A stretch of DNA of 64,000 bases from JANRLJ01 sp033762735. GTDB lineage: Bacteria > Chloroflexota > Anaerolineae > Aggregatilineales > Phototrophicaceae. The position numbers and the translations under genes were made by a program. The stretch is from NCBI GenBank assembly GCA_033762735.1, contig JANRLJ010000111.1, positions 1 to 64,000 of the forward strand, written 5' to 3'. The notes below the pieces were generated by a model. It saw only the letters and a program-made list of their open reading frames with translations. It searched no databases and had not been told where the DNA came from. Positions 32,611-40,686 of this stretch are shown here, piece after piece (within the stretch, counting starts at the first letter, position 1; each line of letters starts with the position of its first letter).

Positions 32611-32682
32611 ACCGAAACGCAATTTGCTTGTTTGATAATATAAAAGCTATACTTACGATATCTTCGCTTACCTCATTGCTGA

Positions 32683-33141
32683 ATGGACTTCATGGCTGAA
32701 AACAATGTCGGTAGACGGGTCTACCTGTGGGTTCTGCTGAATTTTTTCCTACCCTTATTCCCTGTCCTGTTTGGTGGATTGATTCTTCTCTTACAAGGGA
32801 GGTTGGAAGCAGAATATATTCGTCTTCTGGGAGGAACGGATTTACTTCTGCTGTCATTTACCATCCTGATGGTGACATGGCACGACTGGAATCGCTCCAC
32901 TTATGATCGCCAGACGACCTTGTTTGCTGTCGTGAACATCTTCTTACTGGCCGCAACGTTCGCTACATGGAGTGGTTTTACCGTTGTCTACATACATCGC
33001 AACATTCAGAATCTACAACTTCTTGAAAATAACATTATAGATTTGAATTGGATTGCACTCAGCACATCCCCAATCTGTGCTATAATTCAATTCTCAATTG
33101 CATGGCAGGAAACTCGCACACGCAGCACACGAACATCATAG
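32683..33141 (+). CDS. Small four-helix membrane protein, unknown
   Basis: This 152-residue protein has four predicted membrane helices (about 13-37 VYLWVLLNFFLPLFPVLFG, 50-66 GTDLLLLSFTILMV, 80-105 TLFAVVNIFLLAATFATWSG, 122-142 WIALSTSPICAIIQFSIAW). A second ATG three codons in (32692) is an equally good start. Its base composition is visibly lower in GC than that of the surrounding genes, which may point to a different origin. No family is recognised. A second small membrane protein follows at once. Confidence 0.6.
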   Translation: MDFMAENNVGRRVYLWVLLNFFLPLFPVLFGGLILLLQGRLEAEYIRLLGGTDLLLLSFTILMVTWHDWNRSTYDRQTTLFAVVNIFLLAATFATWSGFTVVYIHRNIQNLQLLENNIIDLNWIALSTSPICAIIQFSIAWQETRTRSTRTS

Positions 33142-33151
33142 GAAATCAGAA

Positions 33152-33424
33152 ATGGCAAATGTATTGGTGTTCCTGTATGGAGTCCTAATGCTTGGTGGTG
33201 GCGTGATTGTAAGTACGCTCCTTGTGCGTCACATGCGCCAACCCAAAACCAGGGCACATAGGACACAGGAGCCAGCAGGACAAAAACACTATCAAATTCG
33301 TGAAATTCAGCGGGTTCAACGCAGGATCAGCCCATACGCGGATACTTATCCAAGGCGGGAAGAAGGCAAACGCGACACTGTACCTGCCCGTGTGCGTTCG
33401 TCTTCCCATCCGCGCAACCCCTGA
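33152..33424 (+). CDS. Small single-helix membrane protein, unknown, 90 aa
   Basis: The start at 33152 (MANVLVFLYGVLML) has AGGAAA before it and lies 10 bases after the preceding stop, suggesting cotranscription. One N-terminal membrane helix (about 3-24, ending STLLVRHM) is followed by a basic, Arg-rich cytoplasmic tail (QIREIQRVQRRISPY, REEGKRDTVPARVR). The frame ends 3 bases before the convergent permease gene. No family is recognised, and the tail may be partly spurious. Confidence 0.45.
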   Translation: MANVLVFLYGVLMLGGGVIVSTLLVRHMRQPKTRAHRTQEPAGQKHYQIREIQRVQRRISPYADTYPRREEGKRDTVPARVRSSSHPRNP

Positions 33425-33427
33425 GCC

Positions 33428-36067
33428 TCACTCACTCCGTAAAGCGCGGGCGGTGATAAGGCGCGTCAGCCGCAGCGCAGGATAGACCCCGGCCAGCAGC
33501 GCCGCGATCACAGCCACCGCAAACGCCTGCACGAATTCTTCCGGCACAGGGTAGAAATCCATCGTCCAGCCGAACGAGCGCACATTAATCACATACAGCA
33601 GCACCAGCGCCAGCGCGAGGCCAATTGGCAGCGCCAGCGCCCCCGCCACCGTTCCCATCAGTCCGGTTTGCAGCAACGTGAAATTCCACAGTTGGCGCGG
33701 GGTCATCCCGGTCGCCCGCATCACGCCGTACTGGCGCGTGTTTTCCAGTTGCAGGCTGAGCAGCGCGGAAAGAATCCCGATGAAAGCAACCACCGTCGCC
33801 AGCAGCCGCAGTGCAATTGTGATGGCGAAGGCATTATCGAACACCACAAATACACCCGAACGCAGGTCACGGTTGGACTGCACCAGCAGATCATAGCCGC
33901 TGAGCGCGTCGGTTCGCAGTGTGTTGATGACCGTGTTGATGTCCGCGCCTTCTTCCACATACGCCGCCAGCGACGAAATGTAGGGGTCGTCGTAGAACTG
34001 CTGGTAGGTGGTGCGGTACATGAAGACCTTGCCCTGATCGGTCGAATAGTCGTAGTACACGCCGACCACCTCGAACGTCTGCGGGCCGTTGTCGGTCAGC
34101 AGCGTGATGGTGTTCGCTTCGGGCGTGATCCCCCGGCGGAAGGCGAACGGCTCGGTGACGATGACCTTCCCCCCTTCCAGCGCTGCCCGGTAATCCGCGA
34201 ACTCTGGCGGCACATTCAGCCACGCAAAACGGCGGTCAGTAGCGATGTCAAAATCCGCCGCCTGAAGGTTGACCGGGGGCAGATTGGGACTGGAGTCAAT
34301 ATTGGGATAATCCAGCGCGGTCACGCTGACATCGCGTGAGGTGGAAACCAGGCGCACCCCTTCGACACTGGCGACCACGTCCACCACCGACGGGTCAACA
34401 TCGACGGTCGCACGGTTTGCGGTCAGCAGCGGCGGTGAGATGTAAATGTCCCCGCCCAGCGTTTCGCCCAACCAGGCAGCCACCGTATTACGAAAGCTGG
34501 CGATCATGACGCTGACGCCGACGATCACGCTGACGGCGACGGTCAATGCCGCCACCGCCACCGACGTGCGGCTGAGCGAACGGGCGACGGCGCGGGGAGC
34601 CATCCGACCTAAAACGCCGAACAACCTTTCCGTAATGGGCGTGAACAGCCGCATCGCGCCGATCAGCACGACGGGCGTAAAGAAGGCGCTGCCGACGACG
34701 ATGCAGAACAGCGCACCGAAGCTGATGTACAGGCTGTTGGTGGGCAGTTGCAGCAGCAGCAGGCCGATGATATTGAGCGTAACCGCCGCAACCGTAATCA
34801 GCGGGACCAGGCGGCGCGTGGCGCTTTCCTGATCGCTGCGGCGCATCGTGCCAGCAGGCGGGGTGCGGGTTGCGTCCAGCGACGGAATCACCGCCGCGCC
34901 CAGGCTGGCGAAAAGGCCGACCGCCGCGCCTTTGAGCAGCGTAATCGGCTCCACGCTGACGCGCTGGACATTCACTGTAAAGAACAGGTCGTTGATGGTC
35001 TGCGCCACCACCCGCACCGATGCCCGCCCGAAGATGAGTCCGAGGCCTAAACCCAGAATCGTCCCGATCAGCCCCAGCAGCAGCGCCTCACTCAGAATCA
35101 GGCTGAAAATCTGGCGTCTGGTCGCGCCAAGCGAACGCAGAATCCCGATCACCGGGCGGCGCTGCACAACGCTGAACGTGACGGTGTTGTAGATCAGGAA
35201 CACGCCCACCACCAGCGCCAGCAGGCTCAGCGCTTGCAGGTTGAGGTTGAAGGCGGCGGTCATCTGGTCGAGCGTGGTGTTGTTCTCGCTGATCGCCCCC
35301 GCCCGCGCCCCCTGTGGCAGAATTGTGCGGATTTGCTCAAGCGTCGCGTCGGCGGTCGCTTCCGGCAGAATCAGATCAACGCGGGTAATGGCGTCTGGCC
35401 GTCCCACGACTTCCTGCGCGGTGGCGATATCGGACAGGACCAGATCGTCAATCGCCTGTTCGCTCACGCCGTCGCTGGCGCGGATCAGGCCGACAATCTG
35501 CACTTCGACCGCACGTGTCCCGGTGCGCAGCGTCATGCTGTCACCCGCCGCGAGTCCGAGTCGGTCGGCGAGTGTCCCGCTGATAATCACGCTGCCAGGC
35601 CGGGCGAGAAAATCGGTGATGGCGTTAAAGGCGTCCTCGCCGGGGTTGTCCTCGCTCACGGCGATGTTGTTCAGGTAGCCCCGGAACGGCGCTTCGGAGA
35701 AGATATCTACACCCAGCAGGCGCAAGGGCTGCCCCAGTTCCCCCTCTGTGTTTCCGCCTGCCCGCACATATTCCTCAATGACCGGGGCGCTTTCCCGCAC
35801 GCCCAGATCAACCCGAATCTGACGGAAGATGTCTGTCGGCAGTCCGGCAGGCCCACCCACGACCTGATGGGTGGCTTCGCCCGCGACGCTGGCGGTGGAG
35901 AGGCTGAAGGCGCGGCTGGCGCTGCCGTTGGCGACATCAATGGCGATCACCACCGCCACACCCAGCGCGACACCGATCACGAACAGCAGGCTTTGCAGGA
36001 AGCGGCGGTTGATGGTGCGCCCCGCCAGGCGCAGGATGACAGGGGAGGGAGAGAGCATATCCAGCAT
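33428..36067 (-). CDS. FtsX-type ABC transporter permease, 879 aa
   Basis: This is a large permease with two MacB/FtsX-like halves. An N-terminal helix (about 22-44, LLFVIGVALGVAVVIAI) is followed by a large extracytoplasmic domain and a three-helix FtsX core (about 270-420, ALSLLALVVGVFLIYNTVTF, VVQRRPVIGILRSLGATRRQI). A second external domain and a final three-helix FtsX core (about 770-879, FIGILSALLSLQLENTRQYG, VMRATGMTPRQLW) follow. The coupling-helix motif R.LGAT / RATGMT appears in both halves. Such permeases work with a LolD/MacB-type ATPase in lipoprotein or peptide export. No ATPase gene is next to it, so the partner must be elsewhere. A second ATG three codons in may be the true start. 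Confidence 0.88.
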   Translation of the reverse strand: MLDMLSPSPVILRLAGRTINRRFLQSLLFVIGVALGVAVVIAIDVANGSASRAFSLSTASVAGEATHQVVGGPAGLPTDIFRQIRVDLGVRESAPVIEEYVRAGGNTEGELGQPLRLLGVDIFSEAPFRGYLNNIAVSEDNPGEDAFNAITDFLARPGSVIISGTLADRLGLAAGDSMTLRTGTRAVEVQIVGLIRASDGVSEQAIDDLVLSDIATAQEVVGRPDAITRVDLILPEATADATLEQIRTILPQGARAGAISENNTTLDQMTAAFNLNLQALSLLALVVGVFLIYNTVTFSVVQRRPVIGILRSLGATRRQIFSLILSEALLLGLIGTILGLGLGLIFGRASVRVVAQTINDLFFTVNVQRVSVEPITLLKGAAVGLFASLGAAVIPSLDATRTPPAGTMRRSDQESATRRLVPLITVAAVTLNIIGLLLLQLPTNSLYISFGALFCIVVGSAFFTPVVLIGAMRLFTPITERLFGVLGRMAPRAVARSLSRTSVAVAALTVAVSVIVGVSVMIASFRNTVAAWLGETLGGDIYISPPLLTANRATVDVDPSVVDVVASVEGVRLVSTSRDVSVTALDYPNIDSSPNLPPVNLQAADFDIATDRRFAWLNVPPEFADYRAALEGGKVIVTEPFAFRRGITPEANTITLLTDNGPQTFEVVGVYYDYSTDQGKVFMYRTTYQQFYDDPYISSLAAYVEEGADINTVINTLRTDALSGYDLLVQSNRDLRSGVFVVFDNAFAITIALRLLATVVAFIGILSALLSLQLENTRQYGVMRATGMTPRQLWNFTLLQTGLMGTVAGALALPIGLALALVLLYVINVRSFGWTMDFYPVPEEFVQAFAVAVIAALLAGVYPALRLTRLITARALRSE

Positions 36068-36187
36068 TCCAAACGTTCAGAATTCTTTGTTTGTGACAGT
36101 TTACACGAAGCTGGCTAATGTCTCCGTAGGGACGAGATGAGTGGTTGATAAATTAGCGTTCTCAACAGCAAAAAAAGTCACCGGAAT

Positions 36188-36220
36188 CAAAAACCCCCGG
36201 TCGCGGTAATGGCCGGGGGT
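36188..36220 (-). terminator. Terminator of the 50-codon small gene
   Basis: The 8-base arms ACCCCCGG and CCGGGGGT surround a 12-base loop and are followed by TTTTTG on the minus strand, about 60 bases after the small gene. T-runs on both sides allow bidirectional use. Confidence 0.85.
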
Positions 36221-36279
36221 CGTATTTTTTCTATTTGATGAGTTCGTGCCGTTTGGGACAGCAGCTTGGGACAAGCCGC

Positions 36280-36432
36280 TTACTTGCGCGGCTTGCGGAT
36301 CATGTTGCGGCGAGCCTGATCCTTGTACTCGTTGATGATCTCCATCAGCGTGCGCTGAATCCCGTTCATCTTGCGCGGGTCTTCATAACGCGACTTGAAG
36401 AGCTTCATCGCCACGTAGTCGTTGATGAGCAT
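36280..36432 (-). CDS. Small basic protein, 50 aa, unknown
   Basis: A short open frame has a near-perfect ribosome site (GGAGG, 5 bases before ATG at 36432) and a strong terminator behind it, which together argue that it is a real gene. The product begins MLINDYVAMKLFKSR and continues YEDPRKMNGIQRTLMEI, then a Lys/Arg-rich end (RRNMIRKPRK). It is predicted to be helical and very basic at the C terminus, so RNA, DNA or membrane-lipid binding are possibilities. It has no signal peptide or cysteines. I do not recognise a family. Confidence 0.72.
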   Translation of the reverse strand: MLINDYVAMKLFKSRYEDPRKMNGIQRTLMEIINEYKDQARRNMIRKPRK

Positions 36433-36589
36433 GTTGACCTCCGATACATTGTGACAGTTTGCTCAATGACAAGTTCATTGTACGACACTTGGGCAATCCT
36501 GACAATGAGTCCACCACAAGGGTTTATGCAACTTTAACATGAATGGACTTATCCATAACGTTGCCTTGCTGCTGGCTCGAATCCATTGG

Positions 36590-36635
36590 TTGACAAATCG
36601 GGCAAACCCACGCAAAATAAAACCGACTGGTTGGT
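36590..36635 (+). promoter_or_regulatory. Promoter and probable TetR operator
   Basis: A perfect TTGACA (36590-36595) lies 17 bases before CAAAAT (36613-36618). Just downstream ACCGACTGGTTGGT (36622-36635) is a near-palindrome (10 of 14 positions symmetric) placed over the expected transcription start and 15 bases before the TetR start codon. This fits autorepression of the operon. Confidence 0.6.
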
Positions 36636-36649
36636 ATTTTATTGAGACG

Positions 36650-37240
36650 ATGACTAAAGGCGAACTGACCCGACAGACTATTTTGCAGCAGGCCGCCCAG
36701 GTCTTCAGTGTACGTGGCTACTTTGGCACGTCGATGGACGACCTGATGAAAGCTACTGACCTGACCAAAGGCGGCATCTACAACCATTTCGGCAGCAAGG
36801 AAGCGCTGGCGCTGGAAGCGTTCGAGTATGCCTTCGGGCTGGTGAAAGCGCGCTTCCGTGAACTGTCCGAAGGCAAGCGCACCACCCGCGACCGTCTTTA
36901 TGCCGTGCTGGAATTGTTCCGCAGTGTGCTGGATGATCCCCTGCTGGCGGGCGGCTGTCCCCTGCTGAATACGGCGGTGGAAGCTGACGACGCTAACGAG
37001 CCGCTGCGCAACCGCGCCCGCGAGGCCGCCGACGACTGGCGCGGATACATCAGCCGCACCGTGCGCAAGGGACTCGAACTCGGTGATGTGCGCCCGGAAG
37101 TCGAGCCGGAAGCGGTCGCCAGTGTGATGATTTCCACGCTCGAAGGCGCGATCATGCTCAGCAAGCTCTATGGCGACAACATCCACATGCACCGCACTGT
37201 CGATCACATGGCCGCGTACATCGACTCGCTGCTGAAATAA
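36650..37240 (+). CDS. TetR/AcrR-family transcriptional regulator
   Basis: This 196-residue repressor starts at 36650 (MTKGELTRQTILQQA). The N-terminal helix-turn-helix covers about 5-50 (TSMDDLMKATDLTKGGIYNHFGSKEAL). The C-terminal ligand domain contains GGCPLLNTAVEADDAN, typical of the YxaF/LmrA-like branch (TetR_C_33-type). In that branch a DNA site close to the palindrome upstream is common. It leads an operon with a DinB-like protein and two thioesterases, and probably senses a small lipophilic or reactive compound that these enzymes handle. Confidence 0.92.
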   Translation: MTKGELTRQTILQQAAQVFSVRGYFGTSMDDLMKATDLTKGGIYNHFGSKEALALEAFEYAFGLVKARFRELSEGKRTTRDRLYAVLELFRSVLDDPLLAGGCPLLNTAVEADDANEPLRNRAREAADDWRGYISRTVRKGLELGDVRPEVEPEAVASVMISTLEGAIMLSKLYGDNIHMHRTVDHMAAYIDSLLK

Positions 37241-37251
37241 AAAGCGTATGG

Positions 37252-37321
37252 ATGAACCGCAGAGGCGCGGAGAACGCAGAGCGATAAAAATTCAATTTCC
37301 TGGCGGCTTGGCGGTTCAATA
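37252..37321. repeat. Dispersed intergenic repeat with GAACCGC/GCGGTTC ends
   Basis: Inverted ends GAACCGC (37254-37260) and GCGGTTC (37311-37317) enclose AGAGGCGCGGAGAACGCAGAG and GGCGGCTTGGCGG. Sequences of this composition (ACCGCAGAG...GGCGGTTCA) are scattered through many Chloroflexota genomes. It sits between the TetR and DinB-like genes. Confidence 0.55.
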
Positions 37322-37335
37322 TTTTTTGGAGAGAC

Positions 37336-37908
37336 ATGATGAACGCCCCCTATTCAAAAGAAGACGTTATTGCCCACCTGCGCGAGATACAGCAGGGACT
37401 CCGCGCCGATATCGACGCCATGCCCAATGCCGAGTTCGAGCGTGAAGGGGAAACCACCTGGTCGCCGTCGGGCTATGTCAAACACCTCATCCTGAGCCTC
37501 AAGCCGACCGCCAAAGGCTTCAACTTCCCGCCGGAACAACTGGAGTCCACTTTCGGCTTCGCCCCCGCCCCATCGCGCACCTATCAGGAAGTCGTGGTCG
37601 CCTACGAGTCGCTGATCGAACAGGGCTTACGCGCCGAACTCAGTGACCGCCTGATCCCGGTTGCCTACCGCTTCCCCGAAGGCGTGACCGATGAGCAGGC
37701 GTATCTGGCCGATACCTGGGACGAGAGCAATGACCGCCTGATTGCCGCGCTCGACCCCTGGGACGAGGCAGCGCTCGACCGCTATCAACTGCCGCATCCG
37801 GCACTGGGTATGCTCACCCTGCGCGAAATGCTGTTCTTTACGCTGCACCACAACACGCGCCATTGGCAGGATGTCCAGCAGAGCGCGACGTTATCCGACA
37901 GGGCATAA
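37336..37908 (+). CDS. DinB-superfamily protein
   Basis: This is a 190-residue four-helix-bundle protein with GGAGAG before tandem ATG codons. The metal-binding histidines expected for DinB/YfiT folds are visible: His in GYVKHLILSL and the HxxxH pair in FFTLHHNTRHWQDV. The WSPSGYVKHL segment and C-terminal MLTLREMLFFTLHHNTRH are typical. Members act as thiol-dependent transferases or metal-binding stress proteins. It follows the TetR gene and precedes two thioesterases in one probable operon. Confidence 0.85.
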   Translation: MMNAPYSKEDVIAHLREIQQGLRADIDAMPNAEFEREGETTWSPSGYVKHLILSLKPTAKGFNFPPEQLESTFGFAPAPSRTYQEVVVAYESLIEQGLRAELSDRLIPVAYRFPEGVTDEQAYLADTWDESNDRLIAALDPWDEAALDRYQLPHPALGMLTLREMLFFTLHHNTRHWQDVQQSATLSDRA

Positions 37909-37914
37909 GAGGAA

Positions 37915-38433
37915 ATGATGACCGACACGACCAGCGCATCCACGCGCACCCACACCTTCACCTGGCAGGATCCGATGATCGGGGCGCAGGCCGCCCTGAC
38001 GATGAGCGGGCTGGAATACTTTCAGGCCATCGCACGCGGCGAGATCCCCTTCGCCCCCATCACCGACGTCATGCAGATTACGGTTGAGACGGTCGAAGCA
38101 GGGCGTGTCGTCTTTAAAGCGACCCCGGCGGAATACCTGTTCAACCCGATTGGCACCATTCACGGCGGCTTCGCGGCGACCGTGCTGGATGGGGCGATGG
38201 GCTGCGCGGTGCATTCTACTCTGCCACGCGGCACAGGCTATACCACCGCCGAACTTCATATCAACTACATCCGCCCGATCTTCGCCACCACCGGGACGAT
38301 GCTGTGCGAGGGCAAAATCATCCACAGCGGGCGCAAAATGGCGACCGCCGAAGGCCGCCTGGTCGATGCCGACGGCAAGCTGTATGCGCATGGCACGACC
38401 ACCTGCATCATTCTCTCGCAGGAGGGCACATGA
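37915..38433 (+). CDS. PaaI-type hotdog thioesterase 1
   Basis: This 172-residue acyl-CoA thioesterase of the PaaI/4HBT family starts 6 bases after the preceding stop, with AGAGGA ahead of tandem ATGs. The hotdog motif IGTIHGGFAATVLDGAMG carries the usual HGG and the catalytic-type Asp. Strands ELHINYIRPIF and MATAEGRLVDADGKLYAHGTTTC complete the fold. It probably hydrolyses aryl- or medium-chain acyl-CoA. It overlaps the next thioesterase gene by an ATGA junction, so the two are translationally coupled and may form a hetero-oligomer. Confidence 0.92.
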   Translation: MMTDTTSASTRTHTFTWQDPMIGAQAALTMSGLEYFQAIARGEIPFAPITDVMQITVETVEAGRVVFKATPAEYLFNPIGTIHGGFAATVLDGAMGCAVHSTLPRGTGYTTAELHINYIRPIFATTGTMLCEGKIIHSGRKMATAEGRLVDADGKLYAHGTTTCIILSQEGT

Positions 38434-38864
38434 GCGCCCAGCCCCAGCCCGAAGTCATGCTCCAGCAAAAGGCCGAAAACGCCGGGCTGGAAATTCCGCC
38501 GAAGGTCTTCCTGGATATGGAAGGCGAGATGCTGGAATACATCGAAGGCAAGTCGCTGCGGGTGCGCTTTCCTGTTAAGGAGCGCTATCAGAATCCGCTT
38601 GGCTACATGCAGGGTGGGATGATCGTCGCCGCGATGGACAACACCATTGGCCCATTGAGCTACCTGGTCGCGCCGCCCAGCGTCACCACGCAGTTGAATA
38701 CCTCCTATATCCGCCCGGTCACGCCGCAGGATGCTTATATCGAGGTGGTGGCGATTCTCGTGGAACGCACCCGCCGCCAGATTTTCCTGAGCGCGGAGGC
38801 GATGAACCCGGCGGGAAAGCGGGTTGCCACCTGCACGGCGACGTGTATGCTGATCGGGGAATAG
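38430..38864 (+). CDS. PaaI-type hotdog thioesterase 2
   Basis: This 144-residue protein starts inside the ATGA overlap with thioesterase 1. The motif is PLGYMQGGMIVAAMDNTIGP: the usual His of HGG is replaced by Gln and the Asp is kept. Later strands are TTQLNTSYIRPVTPQDAYIEV and KRVATCTATCMLIGE. The change may alter substrate range or make it a regulatory partner of thioesterase 1. It closes the TetR-led operon; a GC-rich hairpin follows at 38883-38905. Confidence 0.9.
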   Translation: MSAQPQPEVMLQQKAENAGLEIPPKVFLDMEGEMLEYIEGKSLRVRFPVKERYQNPLGYMQGGMIVAAMDNTIGPLSYLVAPPSVTTQLNTSYIRPVTPQDAYIEVVAILVERTRRQIFLSAEAMNPAGKRVATCTATCMLIGE

Positions 38865-38882
38865 GCTGGCAATATTAAAGCA

Positions 38883-38905
38883 GGGGCGACCGGGCGGGTT
38901 GCCCC
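38883..38905. repeat. GC-rich hairpin between convergent genes
   Basis: GGGGCGACC and GGGTTGCCCC form a stem with one wobble pair around a short loop, with CCTAC after it. The arms look like the first hairpin of the composite elements at 4990, 57605 and 62013. It may end transcription from both sides. Confidence 0.6.
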
Positions 38906-38918
38906 TACAGACCACCGC

Positions 38919-40298
38919 TTACGGCAGCGCCCACACGCGCAGGTTATCAAAGCGCACGACCACATCGACTGTGGCGGTGCTTTCCACGAACAGGCCGAGT
39001 GTTGCCGCGCTCAGCCGCGAATCGGTCGCGCTGCCCAGTTCCACGCCGTTGAGATAGAGTGTTACCGTCTCCCCTTCCCATCGTACACCCAGGCGCACTG
39101 GCCCGTCGGATGGCGGCACTCCACGAATAACATCAATCGCGAAATACTCGGTTTCGTTTAGCGGATAATTGGTGGCATCAAACCAGCCGATCCGCCACAG
39201 ATTCAGGTCACAGGCTGCCCCCGCAAACAGCAGTTGTGCCTGGTTATCAGGATTAGCCAGGGTGAAACCAAAAAAGCCATCCGCCGGGCACTCGCTCAAA
39301 TCCACTTCGACTTCCGCGTACAGGCTGTTGGCAAACGCCTCGTAGAAATTAGCGGTATCAAACCGACTGTCTCGTTCCGTGACCAGAATAACCCACTGTT
39401 CGTCGATGATGTCGTTGCGACCGAGGCCTTCCAGCGACATTCCCCGGCGATCAGGACCAGCGAAATCCGTTTCCGCCAACAGATCACCGACTTCAATCGG
39501 CGGCTGCGATGTGTCCCCATCCCCTTCGGGAACGGGTGTCGGCGTGGGCGCTTTGACGGTCGCGGCGGCGGTCGCCTGTGCCTGCCGGGTGCCGACAACT
39601 TCCTGCCCAATCGCGTTATAGGTAGCGACGACGGCTTCCTGTGCTTGCAACGTGAGCGCAAGCTGGTCGCGAGTGGCGACTTCGGCCTGCGCGGTGTTCA
39701 CGACGTTCTGCTGGGCAATCTGGGTTCCAGCGGCCTGTGTGGAAAAAGCCTCGAACGCGGGTTGACTGGTCGCGTTGGCGATTTCCAGCCCGGCGGCAAA
39801 GGCGGCGGTCTGCTGGACTTCAGCGGTGGCGGCGGCAGCCGTCTGCACGGCGGCGATCTCAGCAGTGGCTTCGGCCTGGAGTGCCTGTACCTGCGCGGTC
39901 GCCTCGACCTGAATCGCCTGCACCTGCGCGGTGGCTTCGGCCTCGCGGGTGGCGGCCAGATTGATCGCGTCCACCACGGTCGCCTGTAGGGCGGTCTGCT
40001 GGAGCGCAATCTGATTGGCGGCTTCGGTCTGGGACAGGGCGAAGGCCTCGGCCTGCGCGGTCGCTTCTGCCGCAGAGGTCGCCCGCTGCTGGGTAACATT
40101 GGCCTCAGCCGTTGTGCGCGCGTTTACTGCAACCACCACCTGCTCGCTCAGATCCGTCACGATGAGTTGCACATCGTTGAGGTCCGTGTTCGTTTCGGCC
40201 ACCTGCTGCCCTTGCAGCACCACAGCGATGATGGCGCAGATCAGCAAAAACACCAGCAGTCCGACAATCAATAAGCCCTGATCGTTCCCGCGATTCAT
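38919..40298 (-). CDS. Membrane-anchored coiled-coil protein with lectin-like C-terminal domain
   Basis: This 459-residue protein has one N-terminal membrane helix (about 8-30, GLLIVGLLVFLLICAIIAVV). A long Ala/Thr/Gln/Glu-rich heptad region follows (about 60-250), with repeats such as ATAQVQAIQVEATAQVQAL. A Pro/Thr linker (TPTPVPEGDGD) leads to a beta-rich domain (about 285-459) of concanavalin/LamG or DUF1080 type: LYAEVEVDLSECPADGFFGF, VRLGVRWEGETVTLYLNGVE, VDVVVRFDNLRVW. This stalk-and-head design is common in Chloroflexota. It should project the head from the membrane, perhaps to bind glycans. It appears monocistronic. Confidence 0.8.
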   Translation of the reverse strand: MNRGNDQGLLIVGLLVFLLICAIIAVVLQGQQVAETNTDLNDVQLIVTDLSEQVVVAVNARTTAEANVTQQRATSAAEATAQAEAFALSQTEAANQIALQQTALQATVVDAINLAATREAEATAQVQAIQVEATAQVQALQAEATAEIAAVQTAAAATAEVQQTAAFAAGLEIANATSQPAFEAFSTQAAGTQIAQQNVVNTAQAEVATRDQLALTLQAQEAVVATYNAIGQEVVGTRQAQATAAATVKAPTPTPVPEGDGDTSQPPIEVGDLLAETDFAGPDRRGMSLEGLGRNDIIDEQWVILVTERDSRFDTANFYEAFANSLYAEVEVDLSECPADGFFGFTLANPDNQAQLLFAGAACDLNLWRIGWFDATNYPLNETEYFAIDVIRGVPPSDGPVRLGVRWEGETVTLYLNGVELGSATDSRLSAATLGLFVESTATVDVVVRFDNLRVWALP

Positions 40299-40686
40299 CC
40301 GGTCATCCTTGGAGTCGATAGCAGCAATGCGCTGATTGTAGCGTTGATGCGCAATCGGGGAAATGTGCTTTCGCTTGACGAGGGGATAAAGCGCAAGTTG
40401 ATCTGCAGGAGTAAAATTGAGGCGTTGCCCTGTTTCTTCCGTGTGTCAGGATGCTGGCCGAAATTGCCTTTTACAGAGCGACAGGATGCGTTCCTGATGG
40501 CACAGTAAACGTTTGTTACGATCTTTCGTGTGTCTGAGTGTGGAACCATGTTTCTCCACAAAGTAATCGGCTGGCGGTGGCTGTTGTGCCTCGTTGGTAG
40601 AGGTCAGGCAAGGCCCGTCAGAATGGTTCAGGGTGTTCTACCCATGCCAAACATTGCATCCCTCGTCGTTGACAGGAAGTTACCCC
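40299..40686. other. Intergenic region upstream of the kinase remnant
   Basis: Divergent promoters for the coiled-coil protein gene and the kinase remnant must lie here, but no clear -35/-10 pair or hairpin stands out. A plus-strand frame running through 40594 has no coding features before the kinase start. Confidence 0.4.
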
